NCBI GenBank assembly: GCA_029557215.1
Contig: JAKPQQ010000003.1
Location: forward strand, 1-45,363
Length of the DNA: 45,363 bases
Direction: 5' to 3'
Origin: Fibrobacterota bacterium
Lineage (GTDB): Bacteria > Fibrobacterota > Fibrobacteria > UBA5070
Below the pieces are notes generated by a model. It saw only the letters and a list, made by a program, of their open reading frames with translations, had not been told where the DNA came from and did not search any database. Position numbers and translations under genes: made by a program. The number at the start of each line of letters is the position of its first letter. The stretch's first letter is position 1. This document shows positions 9,325-17,395 of the stretch, piece by piece.

Positions 9325-10062
9325 ATGGCCGACAACCGACAGACTCCGTCGAACGAGATCCCCGCCGCTTCCGTCGAGGACCGCGCCGTCGAATTCTGGT
9401 ACGCGCTCGCGGACAGCTGGAAGAAGAACCAGGCGACGTGGCTGACCGTGCTCGCCGTGGTCGCTTGCGCCGCGGGCGCATGGGGATTCTGGGCATGGAA
9501 GAGCCAGGACGCCCAGGACAAGGCGCACCGCCTGGTCGGGCGCGCCTACATCTACATGGAAAACGGTCGCGGCGACAGCGCCGTGGCGCTGTTCGAGAAG
9601 GTTCTCACCGACTTTTCCGGCATCGAATCCGGCAAGGCCGCGCTCCAGTTGGGCGACTTCTACTACGCCAAGGCCGACTACGCCAAGGCGCTGGGCAAGT
9701 TCGAGCGCGCCCGCCAGGAATCCAAGGGCTTGCCGCTCCTGGAAGGCGGCGCCTTGCGTGGAGTGGCCGCCTGCCAGATCCAGCTCCAGAAATACGCCGA
9801 AGCCGAAACCGCTCTCAAGTCGCTGTTGGGTTCGTTCCAGCGCATGACAGGATCCGCCGAAGCGCGCGCCACGGAAACGGAGCCCCAGGATCTGGTCCCG
9901 GGTCTTTCCCAGGCGATGTGGCAGCTGGTGCTGGTCCAGGAAAAGCTCGGACGCACGGACGACGCCGTCCGCAACGCGCAGACGCTGCGCAAGCTGTATC
10001 CCGCCAGCCGCGAAGCCGGCGAAGCCGCCCGTTGGCTCGCCATGAACGGCCAGGCCGTCTAA
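9325..10062 (+). CDS. YfgM-like TPR membrane protein
   Basis: The 245-residue protein has a cytoplasmic N-terminus, a transmembrane helix at about 37-55 (LTVLAVVACAAGAWGFWAW) and periplasmic TPR-like helical pairs from about 65 to 240. This is the layout of YfgM/TPR_21, an ancillary subunit of the SecYEG translocon that works with PpiD. The nearby PpiD-like foldase and secDF fit this. AAGGA lies about 11 bases before the ATG. A TATATT at 9285-9290 could be its -10 element. Identity as a YfgM homologue rather than a general TPR protein is probable. Confidence 0.8.
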   Translation: MADNRQTPSNEIPAASVEDRAVEFWYALADSWKKNQATWLTVLAVVACAAGAWGFWAWKSQDAQDKAHRLVGRAYIYMENGRGDSAVALFEKVLTDFSGIESGKAALQLGDFYYAKADYAKALGKFERARQESKGLPLLEGGALRGVAACQIQLQKYAEAETALKSLLGSFQRMTGSAEARATETEPQDLVPGLSQAMWQLVLVQEKLGRTDDAVRNAQTLRKLYPASREAGEAARWLAMNGQAV

Positions 10063-10075
10063 AGGCATCCGTGGA

Positions 10076-10552
10076 ATGAGATCGACGCTCCTTCTATTGG
10101 CGATCCCGCTCCTGGTCCGGGCGGGCGATCCGTGGAAGGTGGGCGGACGCGTGGGCATGCGCCAGGATGGATCGAAGCTGGTCCCGACGGCGGCGGTCAC
10201 CGCGGAATACCTTCTGCACGACAGGCTCTCCTGGAGGACGGATTTCGAAGCACAGTTCCGGGATCTGTCGAAGATGGACGAAGTGGCCATGCAGGTGCCC
10301 ACCCATCTTCTGTGGCACCCGGTGGGAAGCCGGGCCAAGTTCGATCCCTACGTGGGACTAGGTGCTTCGTTCGGGTTGGACTTCGACCAGAAGGCGATGC
10401 TCGGGTTGAACGGCACGGCGGGCTTCACCGTGCGTCCCAAATCCAACCAGGCCTTCGGAATGGAATGGCGCTGGAGTTGGCCCGATCTGACGCGCAACAC
10501 AAAAGGTCGCTGGGACGCGGCCCTCACCGGCAACTGGGAGCTCAAATTCTGA
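10076..10552 (+). CDS. Small exported beta-barrel-like protein
   Basis: A 158-residue protein with a signal peptide (MRSTLLLLAIPLLVRA) and about eight amphipathic beta strands, ending in a strand with a terminal aromatic residue (GNWELKF), as in small outer-membrane barrels. It begins 13 bp after the YfgM-like gene with GTGGA just before the ATG, and probably shares its transcript. No family was recognised. It resembles the protein at 14917 in size and style (both contain a WHPV segment), so the two may be distant paralogues. Confidence 0.65.
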   Translation: MRSTLLLLAIPLLVRAGDPWKVGGRVGMRQDGSKLVPTAAVTAEYLLHDRLSWRTDFEAQFRDLSKMDEVAMQVPTHLLWHPVGSRAKFDPYVGLGASFGLDFDQKAMLGLNGTAGFTVRPKSNQAFGMEWRWSWPDLTRNTKGRWDAALTGNWELKF

Positions 10553-10571
10553 CGGATCGACGCGCCGGCCT

Positions 10572-11852
10572 TTAACCGGCGGGCTCGCGAGAAGATCCCG
10601 TGCCCCGCACAGCGAGCTCGAGTCCGATCAGGAGAAGGTCTTCCGGCGTGTTCCAGTGGGAAAATTCCATGGACTGTTCCCAGATGGAATCGACCATGCC
10701 CCCAAGCCCCATGTTCCTGCTTTGCTGCGCGAACTCCACGATGCCTTCCGCGCCCAGATGCAACTGCGCTCCGGTGGGGGCGTGGGTCTTGGACAGCAGA
10801 GGCATCCAGGGGCAGGGAATCACGACGCGGTCGGTTGGGGCGATCGGGATCGTGCAACCGGTGATCTGGGGGGCGGGGAACGGGCCGAGCTCGTTGCCGG
10901 TGTGGCCCGCGATGCTGCAGGCCGCGCCCGCATGGGGAACCAGGATCGGGGACGGATGCCCCGCACAGGCGATTTCGAGGGTGGATCGGATGTAGTCGAA
11001 CCGCAGCATCGCCGCCCTCACCAGAGGTTGCTTGGGTTGCTGGTAGAGGATGCCTCCGAGCACGCGCAGGAATTCCTCGCAAGGAGTCGTGGCCGTGATC
11101 GAGGCGTGGAAGATCAATTGGATCATGGACGAAGTCTGCAAGGCCGCCGCGTCGTGGCCGGTGGGCTGGGCGAGCAGGAGTTCGAACCGATCCGGATGCG
11201 AGAGGCTGGCGACCAGCTGGCCCCCGAATTCCTTGGTCTCGCGCATTTTCCAGGCCAGTTGCAGGTGCTCTGTCTGGGCCGGCAGCTGGATGCGACCTTT
11301 TCCCGTGGCGGCGATGGAGTCCACGCGGTCCCGCATCTTGTCGAGAATCTTCCGGGCCTCGTTGGGATCCTTGTCCAGTCGGACTCGCTGTCCTTCGAAC
11401 GCGATCTCCAGGCCTGCCTGCCCCAGGCGCGAGCGGTTCCTGCGAAGGATTTCCGTGGCGCGGTCCTGCATGTCCTTCATCACGAAGGGTTTGTCGACGA
11501 ATTCTTCGACTCCCAACCGCAGAAGCTTCACCACCATTTCCTTGTCGCCCACGGCGGTCATGGCGATCGCGGGAACCTGGATGGATCGTTCCGCCATGCG
11601 CTCCAGAAGCTCCAGTCCGCTCATTTCCGGCATCTGGATGTCGGTCACCACGACATCGGGAAGTTCCGCACGGGATTTGAGCCCGAGCAGGGTGTCCATC
11701 GCGCGCGCGCCGTTTTCCGCGAGGATGATTTCCAGTCCGATTTCCTGGAAGGCGGCTTCCAGCATGGCGCGCAACACGGGGTCGTCGTCGACGACGAGGA
11801 TGCGACCGGGCGATTCCTGGGGGAGCTTCGTCATATGGGGCGATTCTATCAT
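10572..11852 (-). CDS. Response regulator with degenerate PP2C output domain
   Basis: The 426-residue protein starts with a full receiver domain (about 16-135): acidic pocket D22-D24, phospho-acceptor D71 in VVVTDIQMPEMSG, T99 and K121 in DKPF. A helical linker follows. The C-terminal half (about 200-426) has the outline of a SpoIIE/PP2C phosphatase but has lost its metal ligands: the GGD motif is GGQ (210-212), D-x-S-GH is QPTGH (229-233), and the final DDLTL is EDLLL. AGHPSP is kept. It is therefore predicted to be phosphatase-dead and to act by binding. It is divergent from secDF. A second ATG at 11834 is an alternative start. An active SpoIIE enzyme is encoded about 2 kb away. Confidence 0.85.
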   Translation of the reverse strand: MIESPHMTKLPQESPGRILVVDDDPVLRAMLEAAFQEIGLEIILAENGARAMDTLLGLKSRAELPDVVVTDIQMPEMSGLELLERMAERSIQVPAIAMTAVGDKEMVVKLLRLGVEEFVDKPFVMKDMQDRATEILRRNRSRLGQAGLEIAFEGQRVRLDKDPNEARKILDKMRDRVDSIAATGKGRIQLPAQTEHLQLAWKMRETKEFGGQLVASLSHPDRFELLLAQPTGHDAAALQTSSMIQLIFHASITATTPCEEFLRVLGGILYQQPKQPLVRAAMLRFDYIRSTLEIACAGHPSPILVPHAGAACSIAGHTGNELGPFPAPQITGCTIPIAPTDRVVIPCPWMPLLSKTHAPTGAQLHLGAEGIVEFAQQSRNMGLGGMVDSIWEQSMEFSHWNTPEDLLLIGLELAVRGTGSSREPAG

Positions 11853-11999
11853 CGACGACCGTGCTATGGCAATCCCGGAGATGCTCGCCGGGGGCGGAAT
11901 CCGTCCACCGGGGGCAATGGGCGGATTGCCAAGCGGGCCCCAGCGACCTAACTTGCCCAGTTCTCAACTCTCAACCCCAAATACCGCGGGTCTCATCGA

Positions 12000-14786
12000 A
12001 TGAAGCAGAACATCCAGTTCCGAATCCTCGTCGTGGTGGCGGCCGTCGTGCTCTCCATCGGAGCGCTGTGGCCCACCTTCCGCACCATGGGCATGTCCCT
12101 GGAAGAAAAGCAGAAGTTCTCCCAGGACAACCCCAAGGTCGCGGACAAGGCGATCAAGCTGGGACTCGACCTGCAGGGCGGCACCCACCTGGTGCTGGAA
12201 GTCGACAAGAGCGGGCTCGACGCCGACGCCGCCAAGGACGCCACCGACCGCGCCCTGGAAGTCGTCCGCAACCGCATCGACCAGTTCGGCGTCTCCGAGC
12301 CGGAAATCCGCAAGCAAGGCGACCACCGTTTGCTGGTCCAGCTCGCCGGTGTGGCTCCGGAACAGGCCAAGGGATTGCTTTCCAGCACCGCCCAGCTGGA
12401 ATTCAAGATGCTGCGCGAACCCGCCGACATCAAGGTCGTGCTGGAACGCATCGATGCCGCCGTGGCCAAGGCCGAAGGCCGCAAGGCGGGCAACGACACA
12501 TCGGCGATCGTGGATACCGCCAAGGTCGCCCTGGATTCCACCAAGGCCGACAGCTTGGCATCCGCCAAGGCCGATTCCGCCAAAAAGGACAGCGCCGCTC
12601 GCGTGGCTCGTTCGTTGTTCGGCGGCGACGTGGCCGAACAGGGCAAGATCGACACCCTCAAGGACAGCACCAAGCCCGCCCAGAAGTACTCCGAGCGCGC
12701 GTTCGTGTCGTACCTGTTCCCCTTCGGCAACTCCATCGCCGTGGAAGAGAACAATGTCGAAGCGGTGAAGCGCATTCTGGCCAAGCCGGCCGCGCAGGAC
12801 GTGATGAAGGCCCAGGAAACCGATCTTCTGTGGGCCCGCAAGTCGCAGGACGTGGGCAACGGCAAACTGGTGCGCGTGCTCTACGTGCTCAAGCGCCGCG
12901 CCGAAATGAAGGGCGATTACGTGGCCGACGCCATGCCCAGCTTCGAGCAGGGCGGGATGCGCGGCGGCGCCGCGATGGTCGAGCTGACCCTCAAGGGGCG
13001 CGGACCCAAGGAATTCGCCCGCATCACCGGCGCGAACATCGGCAAGCAGATGGCGATCGTCCTGGACGGCGCGGTGTTCTCCGCCCCTGTGATCCAAGGT
13101 CGAATCGCCGGCGGCAAGGCGTCCATCACCGGGCTCGAAGGCATCGAAGAAGCCCGCCAGCTGGCCATCGTGCTGCGGGCCGGTGCGCTTCCGGCGCCCA
13201 TGAACATCGCCGAAGAACGTTCGGTCGGCCCGTCGCTGGGCGCCGACAACATCAAGCAAGGCATGCTGGCCGCCGCGCTCGGCACGCTGGCCGTGTTCCT
13301 GTTCATGCTTTGGCAGTACCTTGGCGCGGGCGCCTTGGCCAACGTCGCGCTGGTCCTGAACATCCTGTTCCTGGGCGCGATCCTGGCCATCTTCCACGCC
13401 ACCCTGACGTTGCCCGGCATCGCGGGTATCGTGTTGACGGTGGGCATGGCGGTCGACGCCAACGTGCTGATCTACGAGCGCATCCGCGAAGAACTCCGAA
13501 GCGGGCGTTCGGTCCGTTCGGCCGTCGACGCCGGCTACAAGCGCGCCTTCAGCGCCATCTTCGACTCGAACATCACGACGGTGCTCACCGCGTTCGTGCT
13601 CTACAAGCTCGGCACCGGCCCCATCCGCGGTTTCGGTCTGACCCTCACGATCGGTATCGCCGCCTCGATGTTCTCCGCGTTGTTCTTCACGCGCATCGTG
13701 TTCGACCTCTGGTTGGCCGCGAAGGATCGCACCAGTGTGTCCATCGGGAAATCCTGGATGTTCTTCGAGAAGGCCAAGTACGACATCCTGGGCAAGACCC
13801 GCCTGATCGGCATCGCTTCCGCCATCGTGATGGCGGCGATCCTGGTCGTACTCGTGATCCCCAAGGGCAAGGAACACCGCCTGGGCATCAACTGGGGCAT
13901 CGACTTCACCGGTGGCATCATGATGACCGTCAAGGCCGACGGGCTCAAGCTCGGCACCGACGAGATCTCGTCGGAAATCGGCAAGACCGGACTGGAAGGC
14001 GTGAACGTCCGCACATTGGGCGCTCCCGACGAACACCTCTATTCGGTTGGATTCCAGTCGGTGGATCTGGATGGCGCCAAGGCGCAAGCGTTCACCGCCG
14101 ATGCGCAGAAGAAGGTATCCGAAAGCCTGGCCAAGGCCGGGGCGACCGGGGTCGAGATCCGTTCCACCGACCTGGTCGGGCCCAAGGTCGGCAAGGAACT
14201 GAAGTGGGATGCGATCAAGGCCGCCATCCTTTCGCTCATCGTGATCGTGTTCTACGTGTGGTTCCGGTTCGGACGCAATGGTCTGGGCTACGGCATCGCC
14301 AGTGTCGTCACGCTCATCCACGACTCGATCATCACGGTTGGATTGTTCATCGTGCTCGATCTGGAAATCGACATGACCGTGATCGCGGCGCTGTTGACCC
14401 TGATGGGCTACTCGCTGAACGACACGATCGTGATCTTCGACCGCATCCGCGAGAACGCTCCCAAGTACCGCAAGGAAGACTTCAAGATCCTCGTGAACAA
14501 CTCGATCAACGAGACCTTGTCGCGTACCCTCATGACGATGCCCGCCACCTTGGCCGTGACGGTCATCCTGTGGTTCCTGGGCGGCGACAGCTTGAAGAAC
14601 TTCTCGCTCGCGCTCACCTTCGGCATCATCGTGGGCACCTACTCTTCCATCGCGATCTCTTCGCCGATCGTCATCTGGTGGGTGAAGACCCGCGGCGGCG
14701 AGCTGGGCGAAGATCCCAAGAAGCTGCCGAGCGCCGCCATGCGCGTCGGACAGGCCCCCGCCAATGGCGGCGGCAACATGGTCTGA
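12000..14786 (+). CDS. secDF: Fused protein-export membrane protein SecDF
   Basis: The 928-residue protein joins SecD and SecF, the proton-driven accessory subunits that pull preproteins through SecYEG. The SecD part has an N-terminal membrane helix, the GLDLQGGTHLVLEV motif, a long periplasmic P1 domain and the membrane block with GIAGIVLTVGMAVDANVLIYERIREE. The SecF part follows with GIDFTGG near 635 and LTLMGYSLNDTIVIFDRIREN near 805. Between about 155 and 230 the P1 domain carries an unusual Ala/Lys/Ser/Asp-rich low-complexity insert. Start ATG at 12000; no clear Shine-Dalgarno is seen. A strong terminator follows, so it appears monocistronic. Fused SecDF occurs in several phyla including the FCB group. 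Confidence 0.97.
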   Translation: MKQNIQFRILVVVAAVVLSIGALWPTFRTMGMSLEEKQKFSQDNPKVADKAIKLGLDLQGGTHLVLEVDKSGLDADAAKDATDRALEVVRNRIDQFGVSEPEIRKQGDHRLLVQLAGVAPEQAKGLLSSTAQLEFKMLREPADIKVVLERIDAAVAKAEGRKAGNDTSAIVDTAKVALDSTKADSLASAKADSAKKDSAARVARSLFGGDVAEQGKIDTLKDSTKPAQKYSERAFVSYLFPFGNSIAVEENNVEAVKRILAKPAAQDVMKAQETDLLWARKSQDVGNGKLVRVLYVLKRRAEMKGDYVADAMPSFEQGGMRGGAAMVELTLKGRGPKEFARITGANIGKQMAIVLDGAVFSAPVIQGRIAGGKASITGLEGIEEARQLAIVLRAGALPAPMNIAEERSVGPSLGADNIKQGMLAAALGTLAVFLFMLWQYLGAGALANVALVLNILFLGAILAIFHATLTLPGIAGIVLTVGMAVDANVLIYERIREELRSGRSVRSAVDAGYKRAFSAIFDSNITTVLTAFVLYKLGTGPIRGFGLTLTIGIAASMFSALFFTRIVFDLWLAAKDRTSVSIGKSWMFFEKAKYDILGKTRLIGIASAIVMAAILVVLVIPKGKEHRLGINWGIDFTGGIMMTVKADGLKLGTDEISSEIGKTGLEGVNVRTLGAPDEHLYSVGFQSVDLDGAKAQAFTADAQKKVSESLAKAGATGVEIRSTDLVGPKVGKELKWDAIKAAILSLIVIVFYVWFRFGRNGLGYGIASVVTLIHDSIITVGLFIVLDLEIDMTVIAALLTLMGYSLNDTIVIFDRIRENAPKYRKEDFKILVNNSINETLSRTLMTMPATLAVTVILWFLGGDSLKNFSLALTFGIIVGTYSSIAISSPIVIWWVKTRGGELGEDPKKLPSAAMRVGQAPANGGGNMV

Positions 14787-14812
14787 CCGGACCGGCCGCA
14801 GGACTGTTTTTG

Positions 14813-14848
14813 ACGCCTCGGAGGCTTTGCCGCCTCCGGGGCGTTTTT
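14813..14848 (+). terminator. Intrinsic terminator after secDF
   Basis: ACGCCTCGGAGG (14813-14824) pairs with CCTCCGGGGCGT (14833-14844), a 12-bp stem with one G-T pair and an eight-base loop, followed by TTTTT and a T-rich stretch. It begins about 27 bases past the secDF stop. Confidence 0.9.
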
Positions 14849-14916
14849 CGTTCTTGAACGCGTCGACATCCTGAACCGGTGGCATAAACCGCGATGGCCA
14901 TGGTAGTTTTAATTCC

Positions 14917-15528
14917 ATGAAACTCCTCCATACCCTCTGCCTCGTCATGACATTCGCTGTCGCCAGCCACGCGTTGGGCGACAGGACCCAGTTCGACACC
15001 ACGCCGCCTCCCCCGGTACCCAATCCCCGCGAGGCTTCCCCCATCGTGCTGGGGATGGAGCTTGGAGTGAATTCGCTGGCCAGTCTGGTGGGCGCGCGGC
15101 TCACCTGGCACCCGGTCCAGCAGGTCGCCTTGGACATCGGCGGCGGCTGGAGCGCTTCCGGCATGCGAGGTGGACTCGGAGCCCGCTACTACCTCTGGAA
15201 GACCTTCAATTCACCGTTCGTCGGTGCGGCCTGGATGCGTTCGGGCGGCATGGATTCGGCCAACCTCGACGATGGCAAGGACGATCGCTACGACCAGCAC
15301 GTGATCATCGAGAATCTCCAGTTCGTGAACGCCGTCGTGGGCTACGAATGGCGCAACAAGGAGGGGTTGATGGTGGCTGTCAACACAGGATGGTCGTTCT
15401 GCCTCACTCCCGAGGAAGATCGTTGGCGCAAGAAGTGGGGAACGTTGTCGTCGGAAGCGTCCGACAACCTGGATCTCATGACCGGATCGGGCCCGATCCT
15501 GTCCTTGCAGGTCGGCTACGGGTTCTGA
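14917..15528 (+). CDS. Putative outer-membrane beta-barrel protein
   Basis: A 203-residue exported protein with signal peptide (MKLLHTLCLVMTFAVASHA), a short Pro-rich linker (TTPPPPVPNP) and a small barrel-like region with repeated Gly/aromatic strands, ending in LQVGYGF, a typical outer-membrane terminal strand. No named family was recognised. No Shine-Dalgarno is visible; TAGTTT at 14904-14909 lies only eight bases before the ATG and may be a -10 element, which would make the mRNA almost leaderless. It stands alone between the secDF terminator and the CIRCE-controlled operon. Confidence 0.7.
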   Translation: MKLLHTLCLVMTFAVASHALGDRTQFDTTPPPPVPNPREASPIVLGMELGVNSLASLVGARLTWHPVQQVALDIGGGWSASGMRGGLGARYYLWKTFNSPFVGAAWMRSGGMDSANLDDGKDDRYDQHVIIENLQFVNAVVGYEWRNKEGLMVAVNTGWSFCLTPEEDRWRKKWGTLSSEASDNLDLMTGSGPILSLQVGYGF

Positions 15529-15637
15529 CCCGGTTTTGGGGTAAACACCCGAAGCGTCGCTCGCGCGGCATTCGGGCGAAGGCCCAACGGACGGAGCGCC
15601 TCCGGGAGCGTTTGTGCTGTCTGCGCGAACGAAATCG

Positions 15638-15664
15638 CTAGCACTCCAGCTTGGCGAGTGCTAA
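15638..15664 (+). promoter_or_regulatory. CIRCE operator (HrcA binding site)
   Basis: CTAGCACTC, nine bases, then GAGTGCTAA. The CIRCE consensus is TTAGCACTC-N9-GAGTGCTAA, so 17 of 18 arm positions match, with exactly the canonical spacer. CIRCE is the operator for the heat-shock repressor HrcA, normally in front of groESL, dnaK or hrcA operons. Here it lies 71 bp upstream of the fmdB-like/tldD/pmbA operon, in the only intergenic space before it. hrcA itself is not in this window. Confidence 0.88.
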
Positions 15665-15734
15665 CTGGTTGGAAAACCTGTATTTTTAAGCCTAAGGGTA
15701 AAATCCAACCACTCAACCAACGGAGGTTCCACCG

Positions 15735-16007
15735 ATGGCCACGTACATCTATCGCGACCCTGTCACCGGAGACACCAAGGAAGTCGTCCACGGCATGACC
15801 GAGTCGCCGGAAATCGTCAACGAAGCCACGGGCAACCGCATGGAGCGAGTGATCACCGGAGGGGCCGGATTCGTCTTCAAGGGCGACGGGTTCTACATCA
15901 CGGAGAACCGTTCCTCCAGCTACAAGGCCGCGGAAAAGGCCGAGTCGTCGTCGCCAAGCGCGGCGCCCGCCTGCGGAGCCGGCGGCTGCGGAGCCTGCGC
16001 CGCCTGA
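15735..16007 (+). CDS. FmdB-like small protein lacking the N-terminal zinc ribbon cysteines
   Basis: This 90-residue protein matches the FmdB/CxxC_CxxC_SSSS family in its second half: RVITGGAGFVFKGDGFYITENR followed by a Ser-rich segment and a Cys-Gly tail (cysteines 80, 85 and 88). In the family the N-terminus is a zinc ribbon (YxCxxCG and CPxCG). Here those positions read YRDPVTG and VNEATG, so all four ligand cysteines are missing. GGAGG stands ten bases before the ATG. A CIRCE operator lies upstream. The stop overlaps tldD as TGATG. Role unknown; heat-shock control and coupling to TldD/PmbA suggest a function in protein or peptide quality control, or as a partner or substrate of that protease. 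Confidence 0.8.
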   Translation: MATYIYRDPVTGDTKEVVHGMTESPEIVNEATGNRMERVITGGAGFVFKGDGFYITENRSSSYKAAEKAESSSPSAAPACGAGGCGACAA

Positions 16008-17395
16008 TGGACGCCTCGCGCGCCGCACGGATCCTGGACCTCGCGCGGTCGCGCGGAGCCGACTTCGCCGAACTGTTCGTGGAAGAGACCCGGTTCTCTT
16101 CGCTGGCGCTGCGCGACCGCAAGATCGAATCGGCGTCCGCCGGGACGGAATTCGGCATCGGCGCGCGCATGATCTTCGGGTCGCAGGTGCTCTACGGCCA
16201 CACCAGCCGCGAAGACGAGGAGTCCCTCGCCCGGCTGGTGGAGGATCTCGCCGCGGCGCGTCCGCGTTCGGGAGCCCATCTGGATCTGGGGGCGCCGATC
16301 CGCGGCAAGGCGGGCTACGGAGCCGACCTCGCGGGAGTCGCGCATCCGCACGACGCGGCGCTCGACGGGCGCCTGGACGCCGTGCGGCTTGCCGACCAGA
16401 CGGCCCGGGCGGTGTCGCCCAAGGTCGCGCAGGTGAGCGCGACGGTCCTGCACCGGCACAGCCGGATCGCCATCTTCAATTCCGAAGGATTGGACGTCGC
16501 CGACGAGCGCGTCTGGAGCCGCATGACCGTGGCGGTGGTCGCCGAAGACGGTGGACGCCGCCAGACCGGCAGCGAATCCCCGGGGCAGCGTCGGGGACTG
16601 GAATTCCTGACCGACCTGGATGTCCGGAAATTGTCCACCCTCGCGGCCGATCGCGCGGTCCGCATGCTGTCGGCGAGCCCCGCTCCGGCGGGCGAGATGC
16701 CCGTCCTGATCGGGAACGGGTTCGGCGGCGTGATCTTCCACGAGGCCTGCGGACATCCGCTGGAGACCGAGGCCTTGCGTCGCAAGGCCACCCCCTTCGC
16801 GGGGCGCATCGGCGAGGCGATCGCCCAGCCCTGCCTGACCGCGATCGACGACGGCACCATCCCCGGCGCCTGGGGATCCATCGCCGTCGACGACGAAGGC
16901 TCGCCCGCCCAGCGCACGGTGCTCATCGAAAACGGCGTCCTGCGCACGTTCCTGTCCGATCGCGTGGGCGCCGCCGAGTGCGGAGTGCCGCGATCCGGGA
17001 GCGCGCGTCGCGAGAACTACCGATACGCTCCGGTGGCGCGGATGCGCAACACGTTCATCGCCGCCGGCGACAGCGCGGTGGAAGAAATGCTCGCGTCCAT
17101 GGGCGACGGATTGTGGGCGGTGCGGATGGGCGGCGGATCTGTCAATCCCGCCACCGGCGAGTTCAATTTCGCGGTCGAGGAAGGCTACCTGGTGCGCGGG
17201 GGCAAGGTGACGGAACCTGTCAGAGGCGCCACGCTCACCGGCAAGGGCCACGAGATCCTTCCGCGCATCCGCATGGTCGGGTCCGATCTGGAGTTCGCTC
17301 CGGGCACCTGCGGGGCGTCGTCGGGCCTGGTGCCCGTCTGCGTGGGGCAACCGTCGATCCTGGTCGATCCGATCCTGGTGGGAGGCAAGGCATGA
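16007..17395 (+). CDS. tldD: Metalloprotease TldD
   Basis: The 462-residue protein is the catalytic subunit of the TldD-PmbA(TldE) heterodimeric metalloprotease, a cytosolic enzyme that degrades unfolded or modified peptides; in E. coli it matures microcin B17 and cleaves CcdA. The zinc motif HExxxH is present as HEACGH at 245-250, followed by the family segment LETEALRRKA. The C-terminal cysteine ligand region is represented by GTCGASSG. Length and order are standard. Its ATG overlaps the fmdB-like stop and its own stop overlaps pmbA (ATGA), so the three genes are translationally coupled and probably under the upstream CIRCE site. Confidence 0.95.
   Translation: MDASRAARILDLARSRGADFAELFVEETRFSSLALRDRKIESASAGTEFGIGARMIFGSQVLYGHTSREDEESLARLVEDLAAARPRSGAHLDLGAPIRGKAGYGADLAGVAHPHDAALDGRLDAVRLADQTARAVSPKVAQVSATVLHRHSRIAIFNSEGLDVADERVWSRMTVAVVAEDGGRRQTGSESPGQRRGLEFLTDLDVRKLSTLAADRAVRMLSASPAPAGEMPVLIGNGFGGVIFHEACGHPLETEALRRKATPFAGRIGEAIAQPCLTAIDDGTIPGAWGSIAVDDEGSPAQRTVLIENGVLRTFLSDRVGAAECGVPRSGSARRENYRYAPVARMRNTFIAAGDSAVEEMLASMGDGLWAVRMGGGSVNPATGEFNFAVEEGYLVRGGKVTEPVRGATLTGKGHEILPRIRMVGSDLEFAPGTCGASSGLVPVCVGQPSILVDPILVGGKA

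Noticed and set aside
6436..10338. One uninterrupted 1300-codon minus-strand frame
   Set aside because: Only the parts matching the OMP and PgeF are coding. The rest is antisense to the YfgM-like gene or in the wrong frame under the SpoIIE gene. High GC content keeps such frames free of stops.
11964..15164. 1066-codon minus-strand frame opposite secDF
   Set aside because: It is the antisense shadow of secDF; its translation is His/Asp/Gly/Val-rich without any domain, while the plus strand is an unmistakable SecDF.
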